Shown here piece by piece: positions 49,031 to 61,452 of a stretch of 64,000 nt of DNA. The stretch spans positions 2,542,001 through 2,606,000 of the forward strand of contig OY720102.1 of assembly GCA_963082875.1 (NCBI GenBank), given 5' to 3'. Positions within the stretch are counted from its first letter, which is position 1; the number at the start of each line of letters is the position of its first letter. The notes beneath the pieces are model-generated. The model did not search any database, had not been told where the DNA came from, and saw only the letters and a program-made list of their open reading frames with translations. The stretch comes from Corella eumyota (taxonomy: Eukaryota; Chordata; Ascidiacea; Phlebobranchia; Corellidae). Position numbers and translations under genes: made by a program.

Positions 49031-49989
49031 ATGTGCTTTGAAACCTGTGGTCCACATGAAGCGATGGTCGTGTCCGGGTACGGATTTTCCCAACCCCGAA
49101 TGTATCTAAGTGGTCGAATTTGGGTATGGCCCAGGATTCAACAACTTCAAAAGATCTCGCTTAACACCATGACATTATCAATTCACTCAACCAATATTGA
49201 AACTAATATGGAAGTTCCTATCTCTTGTATCGGGATCGCCCAAGTTAAGATTCAGGGCCAAAATCGGGAGATGCTGGAAAATGCATGTATGCAGTTTCTT
49301 GGCAAGCCTGAATCTTACATTCAAAACATCGCTTTGAAAACAATGGAAGGTTAAGTACAAAATCTAACTTTTAGTAAAATTATTGCTAAACTTCTTTTTT
49401 TAATTATTGTCTAAACATTTAAATTTCGACGTTAAAGTGCTGTGGTTTGTTTTTAGAAACCTTCTTTATTTTCTTATTTTACAATTTAGTTTATATTTAT
49501 TTTCTATGATATTTATTTTTTTATATATATATCAGAACATCAGAAAGCAATCATAGGCACTATGACGCCTGACGAAATCTACTTTGATCGTAGAAAGTTT
49601 GCCTTCAAAATGTTCGAGGTTTCGTCCTTGGATCTTAATCAAATAGGGATTTCAGTTGTTTCTTATTCCCTAAAAGATGTCTGGGATGATGTCGAGTAAG
49701 AATATGATAGTTGTTTTAATAAGAAGGAATTCTTATCTTATCAAAAATAACTTTTTTAGGTTTTGCGGGTATTTATTTTATTGGTCATTTTTACATCTAT
49801 GTTTACATTTATGTGTAAAACTCTATATTATATTATCTAGATAATATCAATATTAATTTTTACACTAAAACAGAATTTAGTGTTAAATAATACAAATTAA
49901 CCTTATTTTAACTTAGATATTTTGCTGGTCTTTCAAGACAACGAATGGCACAAGCACAGAAAGATACTAAAAGCATGGAAAAGAAATAA
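49031..49989 (+). CDS. Short flotillin-like protein A, SPFH domain only
   Basis: Three exons, 49031-49349, 49536-49695 and 49917-49989, give 183 aa. The sequence is co-linear with the first three exons of flotillin-1 at 52022: [38 protein letters not shown] and [16 protein letters not shown], with intact GT/AG sites at the same positions and phases. The third exon stops after [16 protein letters not shown], just where the flotillin coiled-coil region begins. The protein would therefore keep the membrane-associating SPFH/PHB domain and lack the oligomerising coiled coil. An intact frame and splice sites suggest a working gene, but a recent non-functional duplicate is possible. It starts MCF, without the Gly2 of copies B and C. 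Confidence 0.75.
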
Positions 49990-50570
49990 GAAAAGAAATT
50001 TGTGGTGGTTAAATCAAGAAATCATCTGCAAACCAAAAACATTGAAAATAAAGTTTAATAACAAACTTGAATATAAGAAAGAAAAGAGGATGATGATCTA
50101 AAAAAAGGTGGTTTTAGATAGTTTAAGATAATATACATCTAATGCTCATGGTACGCAATTGTAAATAGCTGATAGAAAAAAAATAAATCAAATCTTAAGT
50201 GTTACTTAGTAAAATGATAACAATATATATTACAGTGTTTTTTGTTTATTTATTTTTATCGTTCATATAGAAAATAATGATGCAATTTATATTAATTTTT
50301 GTGCTTGTTAAACATTTCTTGTATAAACCTAACTTCAACAAAATGCTGTGTAGTGTTAACTTATATAATTTAATAATACAAATATGACATTTAAGTAGCT
50401 GTAATTCGAATTTATGCAATTTTAAGGCAATGTTTTTTTATATATTGTTCCATTTTATTTTTAATAATATTTATTGTATTGCAGTGACTTAAGAGTACTT
50501 TTTAATTTTCTTTACAATTAATTAAATCCATTTTACAGTTTGCAGATCTTTTTTTAAAAACTTGTTAAAA

Positions 50571-51499
50571 ATGGGGTTTAAACGTTGTGGTCCACATGAG
50601 GCGATGGTGCTGTCCGGGTGCTTTCGTTCTCGTCCACGAATTGTATCAGGTCGTCGAATTTGGGTTTGGTCGAGGTTTCAACAGGTTCAAAGGATCTCGC
50701 TTAGCCCCATCATGCTATTGATTAGTTCAACTGATATAAACACCAGTAACGGTGTTCCTGTTAATTGTATTGGGACCGCCCAAGTTAAGATCCAAGGCCA
50801 TAACCAAGAAATGCTGGAAACTGCTTGTAAGAATTTTCTTGGCAAGCCTCAATCTTACATTCGAAACATCGTTTTGGAAATAATAGAAGGTTATTTACAA
50901 AATGTTATCTTAAGTTAAAAAAGATTATAGCTAACCTCTTTTTTTAATTATTGTCCAAAAATGTGAATTTTAACCTTAAATTGTTGTGATATGTAATTAA
51001 AAACTTTCTTTATTTTCCTATTTTACAATTTGATCTTTATTTATTCTTCATGATAATTATTTAATATATATATTAGGTCATCAGCATGCAATCATAGGAA
51101 CTATGACAGCACAAGAAATTGCATGTGGTCATAAAAAGTTTTCCACCAAAATGATTGAGGCTTCATCCTTGGATCTTAATCAAATGGGAATTACAGTTAA
51201 TTCGTATTTTCTTAAAAGCGTACATGATAATGTGGGGTAAGAATAAGATAGTTGTTATAAAAAAAACCAACCCTTTCTAAAATAATTTTTTATTAGTTTT
51301 GTGATTATTTATTTTATTAGTCATTTTTATGCCTATGTTTACTTTACTAACTTAACTTTATATACTATATGGATAATATAAATATTAATTTTATTCAATA
51401 TAACAGAATTAATTGTTTAATAATTTAACCTTATTCTAATTTAGACATCTTCGTGGACTTCAATTACAGCAAAGAAAAAAGAATGAGGAAAAAAAATGA
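50571..51499 (+). CDS. Short flotillin-like protein B, SPFH domain only
   Basis: Three exons, 50571-50889, 51077-51236 and 51445-51499, give 177 aa, parallel to copy A and to exons 1-3 of the full-length gene. It begins [17 protein letters not shown] and keeps CIGTAQVKIQGHN and FLGKPQSYIRNI. Exon 2 reads HQHAIIGTMTAQEI and exon 3 ends in a basic QQRKKNEEKK. It is more diverged than copy A in exon 2 (IACGHKKFSTKM). The coiled-coil half and the flotillin C-terminal domain are absent. It is probably either a dominant-negative-like SPFH protein or a decaying duplicate; the open frame across two introns favours some constraint (inference). Confidence 0.72.
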
Positions 51500-52021
51500 C
51501 TTGGTGATGCTTTAAAAAATTAAAAAAGCATTTTCCAACCAGAAAAGATTAAAAGTAAAGTTAAAAAAACAATATTTATTTACCCTTGAAAAAAAAAGAA
51601 ATTGCAAATATAAAGTACATCTAATGCTACTCAATGAAAAAAGCAGATTAAAAAAAAAATTCAAATGTTATTTAGTAAAATGTTAATCATATATAATGCA
51701 AGTTTTTTTTTGTATTTTTATTGTTTTTAAGAAAATTATGATGCAAATATATTAATTTTTGTTTCTAGTTAAACTTTTCTTGTAAAAACCTTAACTTTGT
51801 AGAATTATTGTATGTGTAATGTAGCCTTATTTATTTTTACGTTAGCAACTGTAGTTTAAATTTGTGCAATTTTATACAATGTTTTTTTTATTATATTGTT
51901 CCATTTTATTTTGTTTTACTTATTATATATTTTTATGCAGGTTACTTTTATATATTTTTCTATAACTATTTAAATTCATTTTACAGTTTTTAGATAATTT
52001 TTATAAAAAAACTTGTTAAAA

Positions 52022-54421
52022 ATGGGGTTTGAAACTTGTGGTCCAAATGAAGCGATGGTCGTGTCCGGGTGCCTTTATTCTCGCCCCCTTATGGTTCCGG
52101 GTGGACGAGTTTGGGTATGGCCAGTGTTCCAACAACTTCAGCGGATCTCGCTGAACACGATGACACTCCAAATTCACTCAACGGATGTTAATACTACTAT
52201 GGGAGTTCCTATTTCTTGTATTGGGATTGCCCAAGTTAAGATCCAGGGCCAAAATCAAGATATGCTGGCAAGTGCATGCATGCAGTTTTTAGGCAAATCT
52301 GAATCTTCTATCAGAAACATTGCTTTGGAAACTTTGGAAGGTAAATAAAATCATATTTTAGTTGCATACATTTAACGTCTAAAAATGATATGCTGTCTAA
52401 AAAATGTTGTGACTTGTTTTAAGAGCCCTTTTAGCATTATCTTGTTTTATGTAAATTATTGTATTGTTTTTCCAATTAGGACATCAGAGAGCTATTATGG
52501 GCAATATGACAGTGGAGGAAATTTACAGAGATCGAAAGAAGTTTGCAAAAGAAGTATTCGAGGTTGCTTCTTCCGATCTTATTCAGATGGGAATTACGGT
52601 CGTTTCTTATACTCTCAAAGACATTAGAGATAATGAAGGGTAAGACTAAGTGTCAATAACTACAATAAAAAACTCAGGCCTTTCTAAAATAACCTTTATT
52701 GATTTTGATGTAAAACCTGTTTCATTTTTTTAGGCATTGTTGGGCTATATTTGCTGTTCTGTATAAACTCTATATACATTAAAGTTAATGTATGAGTGTT
52801 AATTTTAAACACTTGGAAATAAGTTTGTAAAATTTCAGTTTAAACGTAGTTTAAATTTAGGTATCTAGCTGCTCTGGGTAAAACACAAACGGCACGGATT
52901 CATCGAGATGCTAAGATTGGTGAGGCCGAATCTCGCAGAGATGCTGGGATCAAGGAAGCAATTGCTAACCAGGAGAGATTAAAAGTGAAGTTTGAGAATG
53001 ACATTGAAATTGAAAAGGCAAAGAGAGATTATGAGCTAAAGAAGGCATCTTATGATATTGAGGTAACTGTGGTTGTTTACATATAAATATTTTGCAAAAA
53101 AATTAAACTTTAGGTTTGTTTTTCATAGGAATTACTAATTAAGCTTGATTTTCTGGTTAAATTTAATTCTTATGTACCTAATGCTTGTTTGTATTTGCAT
53201 ACCTATGTTCATTAAATATTAAAAGCCTCTAATACAGCGTTACATTCAACCAAACGATTTTTTTAAACTTTTAAAAATAGTTCAACCAATATAAGTTCAA
53301 ATTCAGTTTTCTTTCTTATAGAACTCCTTTTGTTAATATATTTAAAAGTGTGTAGGTGTATTATATTACACAGGAAATGCAGGATTTCCTTAGTATTGCC
53401 TACTTAAATTGAAATTATTTTAACAAAACTTAAGTTTCCTGATGTTTTTATAGTAACATCAACTACTTGCATGTAAATTGTTTATTACCACTAAAGACCC
53501 ACCAACTAAAATAATAATAAAAAAGATCCCTAAATCACAAAGTTTGTTTCCATTCTCTTAAATTTTTATAACATTTTTATTTTTTTTATTCTTTAGGTTG
53601 AGACAAAGAGAGCAGAATCAGAGTTGGCCTACCAACTCCAAGCTGCAATCTCTAAGCAGTCGATCAAGGAGGCAGAGATGCAGATCAAAGTGGAGGAAAG
53701 AAGCAAACAGATTCAAGTCCAGGAGCAGGAGATCTTGAGAAGAGAAAAGGAATTGGAGGCACAGGTAAAGAAGCCAGCAGAGGCAGAAAAATACAGGTAG
53801 GAAGATGTTTATTATTAGTGTTTAGCCTATTTGTTAAAGTGTTTGTTATTCTTGGATTTTTTACTGTTACAAACTGTAACATATTTGATTTCTTTAACAT
53901 TAAATAATAATTTTAATAAAACCCATGCAAACTATAGCTAACTGAGCTTTAATTTGACCAGTTTCTAACATTATGCTATTGTGTTTACTCTTTTGATAAA
54001 ACCTTTTTTTCCAACCCGAAGGCTTGAAACAATTGCAAGTGCTGAACGTAACAAGGTCACCTTAGAAGCTGAGGCAGAAGCAGAAGCCATCAAGGTCAAA
54101 GGTGAAGCTCGTGCATTCGCAATTGAGGCCAAGGCAGCCGCTGAAGCAGAACAGATGGTAAAGAAGGCCGATGCCTGGAAAGAGTACCAGGAAGCTGCTA
54201 TGGTCGACATGGTCCTGTCAACGCTCCCCAAGGTGGCAGCAGAGATTGCAGCACCTTTGGCTTCTACGAAAAAGATCACGATGGTGTCGAGTGGTAAGGG
54301 TGATGTGGGCGCCTCTAAGTTAACAGGGGAAGTGCTCGATGTGGTGGCAAAACTGCCAGAAGTTGTAGAACGTCTTACTGGAGTAAATATGAGCAAGGCT
54401 TTGAATGTGAAATCCCGTTAA
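52022..54421 (+). CDS. FLOT1: Flotillin-1 (reggie-2), full length
   Basis: Five exons, 52022-52340, 52480-52639, 52861-53062, 53597-53796 and 54022-54421, give 426 aa against 427 in human FLOT1. Flotillins coat cholesterol-rich membrane microdomains and form large hetero-oligomers used in endocytosis and signalling. Seen: N-terminal SPFH/PHB domain ([12 protein letters not shown] to [12 protein letters not shown], about 1-160); coiled-coil Glu-Ala repeat region (about 185-350) with [33 protein letters not shown] and [20 protein letters not shown]; and the closing [20 protein letters not shown]. The palmitoylated Cys34 of vertebrate FLOT1 (VLPCIQQ) is replaced here by Val (VWPVFQQ), while the start MGFETCG carries a Gly2 that could be myristoylated, as in flotillin-2. 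Confidence 0.95.
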
Positions 54422-55679
54422 GGTATACAATCTTGAGTTGAAGACTTTTTTGAGCGAAGTTACTAACATGTAAATAAGTGTAAAGTGTTAAAATGTGTTG
54501 GAAGTTAAAGGATAACACAACACCAATTAACAATTGTATGTTTATCTCTATTTATCCAAGAAGTTAACATTTTAATCCATCTATTACACCGGTACTACTA
54601 TACCTGCTTCATATTTTTATAAGATGAGTTCCGATGCTTTTAGGATGAGTGAAATCTTAAATTAAGTTAGTTTTTAAAGAAAAATTGTAAGTTTTTAGTT
54701 GTTGTTTTGTTTTAATTGGCAGTACTTGTTTAAACCCAGAATTCTGGTAAAAGTGAAATATTGCATGTGTTGTAATCCTTATTACCTCTATATATGTTAC
54801 AAGGGGTATTTTAAATTCATTTTAATTCAACATTTTTTGTGTGGTATGATTTCATATTTGCCTTGGTTAAGATACCAACTTAAAAGTTTACTTGTCATAA
54901 AACCCGTAATATATAAATAGCAAAGTTGTGCTATGCACCATCTCTTAACTAATGTTTTTATTGTTATAACCAAGAGCTTTTTAACCGTCCTAGTTTACTG
55001 AAAACGCGTGGTGACCCCTACGTTTGTAATAAATGTTGTTTTGAATTGAATTATTAAAATGGTTAGTACCAAGAAATGTTATTGCTATATGTTTACACTA
55101 TTTGATCGCACGTTTTTGTCAACTTATAATGTAACATAGAACTTTGTTGAATAATTAAATTTTGATTGTCAGCCAATGGTGCTTGCTGAACATAACCCAT
55201 TAATATTATTTTAGTAATTAACTGTACTGAAAATGTAAATAAACACTCATTTATCACATAGGGGGTCGGTGTTTTTTTAAACGTTAAAAACAAAATTTAG
55301 AGCATTAGTTACTGACATAGTCTTTAGTTTAAACTACGTACGGAAGAATGTCTGCTTTATTATTTAAGTTAACATTGGTTCCATATGTTACTAAGGTTTT
55401 AAATTGAATGTAATAAGTGGATGATATAATATGAATAGAATAATAACACTATTTTATTATGCCGCTTTACGACAGAACAGTTCTACACATAAAAACAAAT
55501 AAATAATTTCAATAAAACGTTATCATCCCTAAGTTCGTATAACTATCAATATCAACGAGCACTTGCATGTAAATAAATAAACGACGAACATAATATGATA
55601 TTTATATACACTGACAATAGATATAATCACTTGATAGAGTATGGCAATCTTTTATATTAATCCATTTTAAAAACGGAAA
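54422..55679. other. Convergent intergenic region, no gene seen
   Basis: Space between the 3' ends of flotillin-1 and the small membrane protein gene. AATAAA near 55028 may end flotillin-1 transcripts. No exon recognised. Confidence 0.5.
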
Positions 55680-56442
55680 TCAATGCGAAGTTTCTTGTTC
55701 ATATTGAATAGGATTTTCGAAATTGTTTTCGTAATTGCCTTCGTTGGAACTGGAAGTACTTGGACCAGGCCTGCTCGGTAGTAATGATCGAAAAGATATA
55801 TTTTGTTTACGGATATATACAATTGCAAGTGGTAGAAGTGTGAAAAATATTACGCCGGAGAAAAATATAATAATAACAGGAGCCCCATCTGAAAATTAAA
55901 ACAATGTTATTCAAGTTATTACGCGTTAAATATAGAAGTAAACAAGGTAGGTATGTGTAGGCCTAAAACTTCGGCCGTGAATTTAATATCAATATAAAAA
56001 GTGCGGTTTACTTACTTGGTGGAGGTTTAACTGTTGTTCCGTTACCTTCAGTTTGGCATTGGCCTAAAATTAGAAAGTAAATAATTATAAAAATAATGTC
56101 ATAAAGTCAGGTAGTACGATAAGTCACTGTCACTAATTTATCGTATTTAGGTATTAAGTAACCCGTTCCTTAGTAACGTTATTGGTAATAACTAGCCACA
56201 AAACTTTACCAAGAAATTACTTTAACGATCAGCAAATACATTATTTGTCATTTAAAAAGCGAAATCAAATTATGACGCAACGGAAGTCGATTTTCAATTT
56301 AGTTGTTATGCTACAATATCGTTTTGTCCTGCATATGGATTCTTGTAACTTTTAATCTAAAATACTTATTTACTTTCTTACCTTCTCTAATTAGATGTAG
56401 AAGTATGCCCGTTATGTACAGTAACATTTCTTTAGTTTTCAT
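55680..56442 (-). CDS. Small single-pass type I membrane protein, 105 aa, unrecognised
   Basis: Three exons, 56442-56382, 56063-56016 and 55888-55680, join in phase to a 105-aa protein. It has a signal peptide (MKTKEMLLYITGILLHLIREG), a very short ectodomain with one NGT glycosylation site and PPP, one membrane helix (VIIIFFSGVIFFTLLPLAIV), a basic stop-transfer KQ/R stretch and a 45-residue cytoplasmic tail. The tail contains SRPGPSTSSSNEG followed by NYENNFENPIQYEQ. YENN fits the Grb2-type pYxN docking motif. I do not recognise a family. The exon model relies on eye-placed GT/AG sites, but signal peptide, helix and tail fall naturally on the three exons. It could be an adaptor-like or accessory subunit protein (inference). 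Confidence 0.68.
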
Positions 56443-57324
56443 TTTTCCAGTTATTTTAAAGCTACAAAAAATCAGTAACCTAACACCAGAACAAACAACG
56501 TTATAGAATGTTAAAAATGTATTGATGTTCTATAATCAATACGCTAGTTGACTGGCACAGTAAAAAGTAAGCCTTTCTTCGAATTTTCTAATCAATAATT
56601 CAATAGCTTTCTGAAACGCCTCTTTCATTAGTCAGTTTTTGTTATGTATAACTATTAAACCCACGTAATAACAGGCACAGCTTTAGTAATTATTAATTAT
56701 TCTACAACCACAATCAGCAGACTAAAAACAGTAAACAAACACTATAAAATACATAATTTCGCACCATTAAAACTACTTATACGCTTTACTAATATTTGTA
56801 CTAGGTTATAATGGCGTATTATCAAGCTAGTTCAATCAAAACAGGGCTACAACATAACTATTTTTAAATAATATTTAAGTTTCATACATTTTTTACAAGC
56901 CTCCCCTTAACCTAACAAAAACAATACGTGACATTTTTATGACGTCTTGATTTGACCTTTTTTCTATTTGTCATGCTTGAAAAAAAGAGAGAGAATATGA
57001 AAAAGGGAGCCTAAATCAACATCGTGTACGCTCATTGGCCAGTTTTTAGCTGTATATGATGACAAAAATTTTTAAATTTTATTGCTTCAGTTTTACTAAC
57101 GTTTAAAATAAAAACTAAAATGGAAAAGCTAGAAAGAATTCACATTTTTTGGGAAACAACATATTCTAACAAACATGAAGGTTAGCTAAATAACAGAATA
57201 AATACAAAGCAAATACATTTTAGTGCTTTTTATAACTTCAGAACGCAAATATTTAAATAATAACTACAAGCTCTAGCAACCTACACTTCTATTTTAACTC
57301 GTTTACAAGCTTGTTATTAGGATA
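56443..57324. other. Intergenic, no gene seen
   Basis: Upstream region of the small membrane protein gene and 3' side of the CAP-mucin gene, both minus strand. AT-rich; nothing recognised. Confidence 0.5.
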
Positions 57325-60300
57325 TTATGGACATCGTTGTTGTCTTTTCCCAACGTAGATATCGAATTCGTTTTCCCATTTCTCCATCTTAACTTGCCAA
57401 TTTCTAAACAAACATTTAGCTTAAATGCCATATAATATTTTAAAAAACCTACGTGTAATGTTATTTTTTACACAGTAAATCTGCCCTTGACTTATAAAGC
57501 TTAGCGTATTTAAAACCGAACTATACACTTACATATAATCTCTAATCCAATTTTGTTCCAAATCTTGTTTATTTAGCTCAATTTTCACATCCTTATTGAT
57601 ATCAACATCCTTAACCACATTCTTGACAATGTCGTCTGGATTGCTACTCGCAACACTTCGTGTATTTTCGTACTGAACCGCACCTTAAAGCACAAAGTGT
57701 CAGGTTTTAAGGTATATATTTCTTATGCTAACATATTGTAAGTGTTGTTACAAACACAAAGAATAATTTGATGAAGTAACGTCAAGCTTCAAGTGCAAAC
57801 TAAACTTATATCCGGGAGATTAAAGGTAAGAAAATATCATTAATCATAAAAATTACAAGAGAGGAATAGTTCAAAAATCGGCAATTATTGATCATAAAAT
57901 AAACGTTTTACCTTTGATATTTTTGTCTTCTGTTATATTTTGAGTTTCTTCCAAAACAAAGTCTTGTGCAATTGGCCAGATGATTTCCGATACTGTTGTA
58001 GCATTTTGTCCTCCTGACATATGTGATGTTAATAGCTCAGTCGTCACCATTTCTTTCACTGTCATAGTTGTTGGTAGCAATGTCGTTGGCCTTGTGGTTT
58101 TCGCGGGAGTTGCTTCAAGATTTGCAGTTGACTTTTCTGTTGGTTGTGTAGCTGTCGTTACATTTTCAACCGCCACAGGTTTTTCTGTATTAGTTGTTGT
58201 CTCAGCCTTTGATTTCGTGGTTGTTTGCTCCGTTCCTGTGATAATCGCAGGTGTTGTTGTTGCCTGTGTAGATGTTCTCATTAATTTTGCAGCTGTTGAT
58301 GCCTTTGTTGTTGTTGGGTTTGCTACAGGCATTAGTTCTGTAATTGTTGGTACCTCAACGAGTTCTGTAGTTGTTACCGATTCTATTGGCGTTGTTTTCG
58401 GTAGTATAATTGTCGCCGGTTTCGTAGGTGTTAATTCTGTTGAAGTAGTTGTCAGTTTAGAAGATATTGGAGCTGCTGTTGTTGGTTTCGTTTTAACAGT
58501 GGTTGTTGAAGTTGTAGTCGCTTTTGTTGTGGTTGTTGACGTCGTGGTCTCTGGTGAGGTTGTTGTAGTTGTGGTTGTTGGTGTTGTGGTTGTTGGTGTC
58601 CTGGTTGTTGGTGTCGTGGTTGATGGCGTTGTGGTTATTGGTGTTGTGGTTCTTGGCGTAGTGGTTGTTGGTGTTTTTGTTGTAGTGGTTGTTGGCGTGG
58701 TCGTCGGTGTTGTGGTTATTGTTGTCGTGGTTGTTGGCTTTGTAGTTGTTGGTGTTGTTGTTGTTGGCGTAGCGGTTGTTGGTGTTTTTGTAGTTGTGGT
58801 TGTTGGCGTTGTGTTCTTTGGTGAGGTTGTTGTAGTTGTTGGCCTTGTGGTTGTTGGTGTCGTGGTTGTTGGCTTCGTAGTTGTTGGTGTTGTTGTTGTT
58901 GGCGTAGCGGTTGTTGGTGTTTTTGTAGTTGTGGTTGTTGGCGTTGTGTTCTTTGGTGAGGTTGTTGTAGTTGTTGGCCTTGTGGTTGTTGGTGTCGTGG
59001 TTGTTGGCTTCGTAGTTGTTGGTGTTGTTGTTGTTGGCGTAGCGGTTGTTGGTGTTTTTGTTGTAGTGGTTGTTGGTTTTGTGGTTGTTGGTGTTGTTGT
59101 GGTTGTTGGTTTTGTGGTTGTTGGCGTTGTGGTTGTTGGCGTTGTGGTTGTTGGCGTTGTGGTTGTTGGTGTTGTGGTTGTTGACGTTGTGGTTGTTGGC
59201 GTTGTGGTTGTTGGCGTTGTGGTTGTTGGCGTTGTGGTTGTTGGCGTTGTGGTTGTTGGCGTTGTGGTTGTTGGCGTTAGGGTTGTTGGCGTTGTGGCTG
59301 TTGGCGTTGTGGTTGGTGTTGTTGTAGTTGTTGGCTTTGTAGTTGTTGATGTTGTAGTTTTTGGTGTTGTGGTTGTTGGCGTTGTGGTTGTTGGCGTTGT
59401 GGTTGTTGGCGTTGTGGTTGTTGGCGTTGTTGGCGTTGTGGTTGTTGGCGTTGTGGTTGTTGGCGTTGTGGTTGTTGGCGTTGTGGTTGTTGGCGTTGTG
59501 GTTGTTGGCGTTGTGGTTGTTGGCATTGTGGTTGTTGGCGTTGTTGTTGTTAATGTTGTGGTTGTTGGCGTTGTGGTTGTTGGCTTTGTGGTTGTTGGTG
59601 TTGTAGTTGTTGGCTTCGTGGTTGTTGGCTTCGTAGTTATTGGCTTCGTGGTTGTTGGTGTCTTCTCCGTTGTTAGTTTTGTAGTAGAAGGTGCTCTTTC
59701 TACAACAGTGGTTGTTGTAGTTGACGTTGTTGGTGTTGTGGTTGATGATTTTGTTGTCGGGTCTGTTGGTGTTGGTTCTTTTTCTGTTGTTAGTTTTGTA
59801 GTAGAAAGTGTTTTTTCCACAAAGATAGTTGTTGTTGTTGTCATTTTTTTAGTTTCTGACGTGGTTGTTGCTGGCTTTGCATTAACTTGTAATGGTTGTT
59901 TGCACAAACCATTGTCACATTCAAATTGTTCAGGGCAATTTGAACAAGCAGGACCGACTATGAACGGCTGTTTCGCCACAACGTCGCCATTTTCTAGTTT
60001 TTCACTAAAACACGACAATCATTTAAGCAGTGAAATATTGTAAAAAAAAATTTGGGGGGATTTTTTTTATGTAAACTACTCTTTGTCTATTCATTTAATC
60101 TATGTAACTTACTATGCGTTGCCCGCTACCCCATAGTTACAAACCAATATAGTCCCCCTCGTTCCTACTGCAGCAACTTTGCTAAAATTAGGAATAATTT
60201 TACATGTACAAAGTTTTTAAAAGAACGTTTATTAAGTACACAGAGTGAGAACGTTCATTCTGGTATTTAATTGTAATAACTTACTTGCATAATGCCAAAG

Positions 60301-61452
60301 CACATCCAAAAGAGTCGGTTTCGGCCCAAACTACTTGTAAATAATGTCCACAAACTTTTCCTGGCTCGCACGAGTTGCTTTCATGTGTGTAATATTGTAC
60401 CTAAATATATTAGGATTGTAATAGTATAGTTTGATAAAATTTTAATTTTAATCCAATTATATAGTTTGATTTGTTGGGTTTAATCAATTGATTTTTTTAA
60501 AGAGTGTTTGGTAAGATTCCTTAATTTAAAATTTAAAGTGGTTTGTGCAATTTTTACTGTGTTCTACCTCTGAATTCCAGTCTTCTACAGCCCTGTCTAT
60601 AGATTTCGATGGGGGTTGCCTGGCTGCAAAGAAAATATTTTCTCCGACTCTTGGAAACTTGGAAGTAGTTTGATTAGCAGAATGCGAAAACGAACACTTC
60701 CTAAAAAAATCATGTTTTGTCTTAAAATTGTTTTGTGTTATGTTTTTTGTACGAGCAACTTACTTATTTACTTGTAAAGGTCTGGTTTGTGTATCGTATA
60801 TATAAGTGGGAATTATCGTTATCTTACAGCGTCTCGCCTACTTATTAGCATGACAGTTGAATGTCAAAAAAACCTTAGCTTAAAAAAACCTTAAAAATAA
60901 TTTCATTCAATTCGCTCTTTTTTGTCCCATTTTAAGGTTGCTGTTTTTTTAGTAGAAAATATTTTTTGGTACGTATAAAGTATCCGTAAACGCCGGGTTT
61001 GAAAGCAAATATTATAGTTTGCCCGTTATCTGATTCCATAAGCAGTATGCCTACGTTTTTTAATTAAAAATTTCACAATTTAGATACATACTTTGCGTTT
61101 TCTTTAGCAACATTTTCTAGTTCCTTATCCCAAGATATAAATCTCATGTTAGAAGATTGAGGTTGAGCGATTCTTCGATAGTGGTTGTGCTCGTTAAGAA
61201 GTTTTTCTATATCTTGATTTGTTAAGGTATAAAACGTCTGGAATTGTCCGACAAAGGGATCTGTTAAAACAATAATAAAAAATATTTGAATTTATTAAAA
61301 AAAAAGTTTTAATAGCTTATACGTTATATTTTAAATCAAATTAAAATACACTAAAATATAGGCTATAAATGTTTCTTACCGTCATGTTGTGAATAACATA
61401 AGCAACAAAAGCTTATTAAAAATACGAATAAAACTTTAAAAATATTAAACAT
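57325..61452 (-). CDS. Secreted CAP-domain protein with long Thr/Pro mucin tail
   Basis: Seven exons, 61452-61380, 61260-61092, 60700-60568, 60400-60285, 60004-57912, 57683-57533 and 57403-57325, give about 937 aa. Signal peptide (1-22), then a CAP/SCP domain: [49 protein letters not shown] and [18 protein letters not shown]. The two His and two Glu of the CAP tetrad are all present. A CRISP-like hinge ([20 protein letters not shown]) leads into about 650 residues of TTTPT repeats with many potential O-glycosylation sites. The last two exons encode a charged, non-repetitive tail with a final Cys (VGKRQQRCP). Likely a mucus or matrix protein of an epithelium, or a gamete-surface protein. CAP plus mucin fusions are known in invertebrates; I do not name an orthologue. 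Confidence 0.87.
58560..59680 (-). repeat. 15-bp coding minisatellite with 135-bp higher-order units
   Basis: Plus-strand unit GTTGTGGTTGTTGGC repeated dozens of times, encoding TTTPT on the minus strand. At about 58766, 58901 and 59036 the phrase GGCGTAGCGG recurs with a 135-base period (nine units), each followed by TGTTCTTTGGTGAGG in the first two. This shows block duplication on top of unit slippage. The array length is probably polymorphic and sensitive to assembly error. Confidence 0.9.

Larger units (their letters stand above)
49022..54421 (+). other. Tandem flotillin array, units of about 1.5 kb
   Basis: The motif CTTGTTAAAAATG marks the three starts at about 49018, 50558 and 52009, so units are spaced 1540 and 1451 bases. 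Conserved sequence extends upstream (TTTTACAG or TTTCTAG, then TAG/CAG, before each leader) and downstream (TTACTTAGTAAAATG and TTATTTAGTAAAATG). Two short copies precede the full-length gene. Confidence 0.8.

Noticed and set aside
59070-59606. Leu/Trp-rich open frames in the minisatellite
   Set aside because: Third-frame shadows of the same 15-base repeat.
57980-60043. A 687-aa Val/Gly-rich open frame on the plus strand opposite the CAP-mucin exon
   Set aside because: It is the antisense reading of the TTTPT repeat; the repeat has no stops in that frame. The minus-strand frame has domain support and splice sites.
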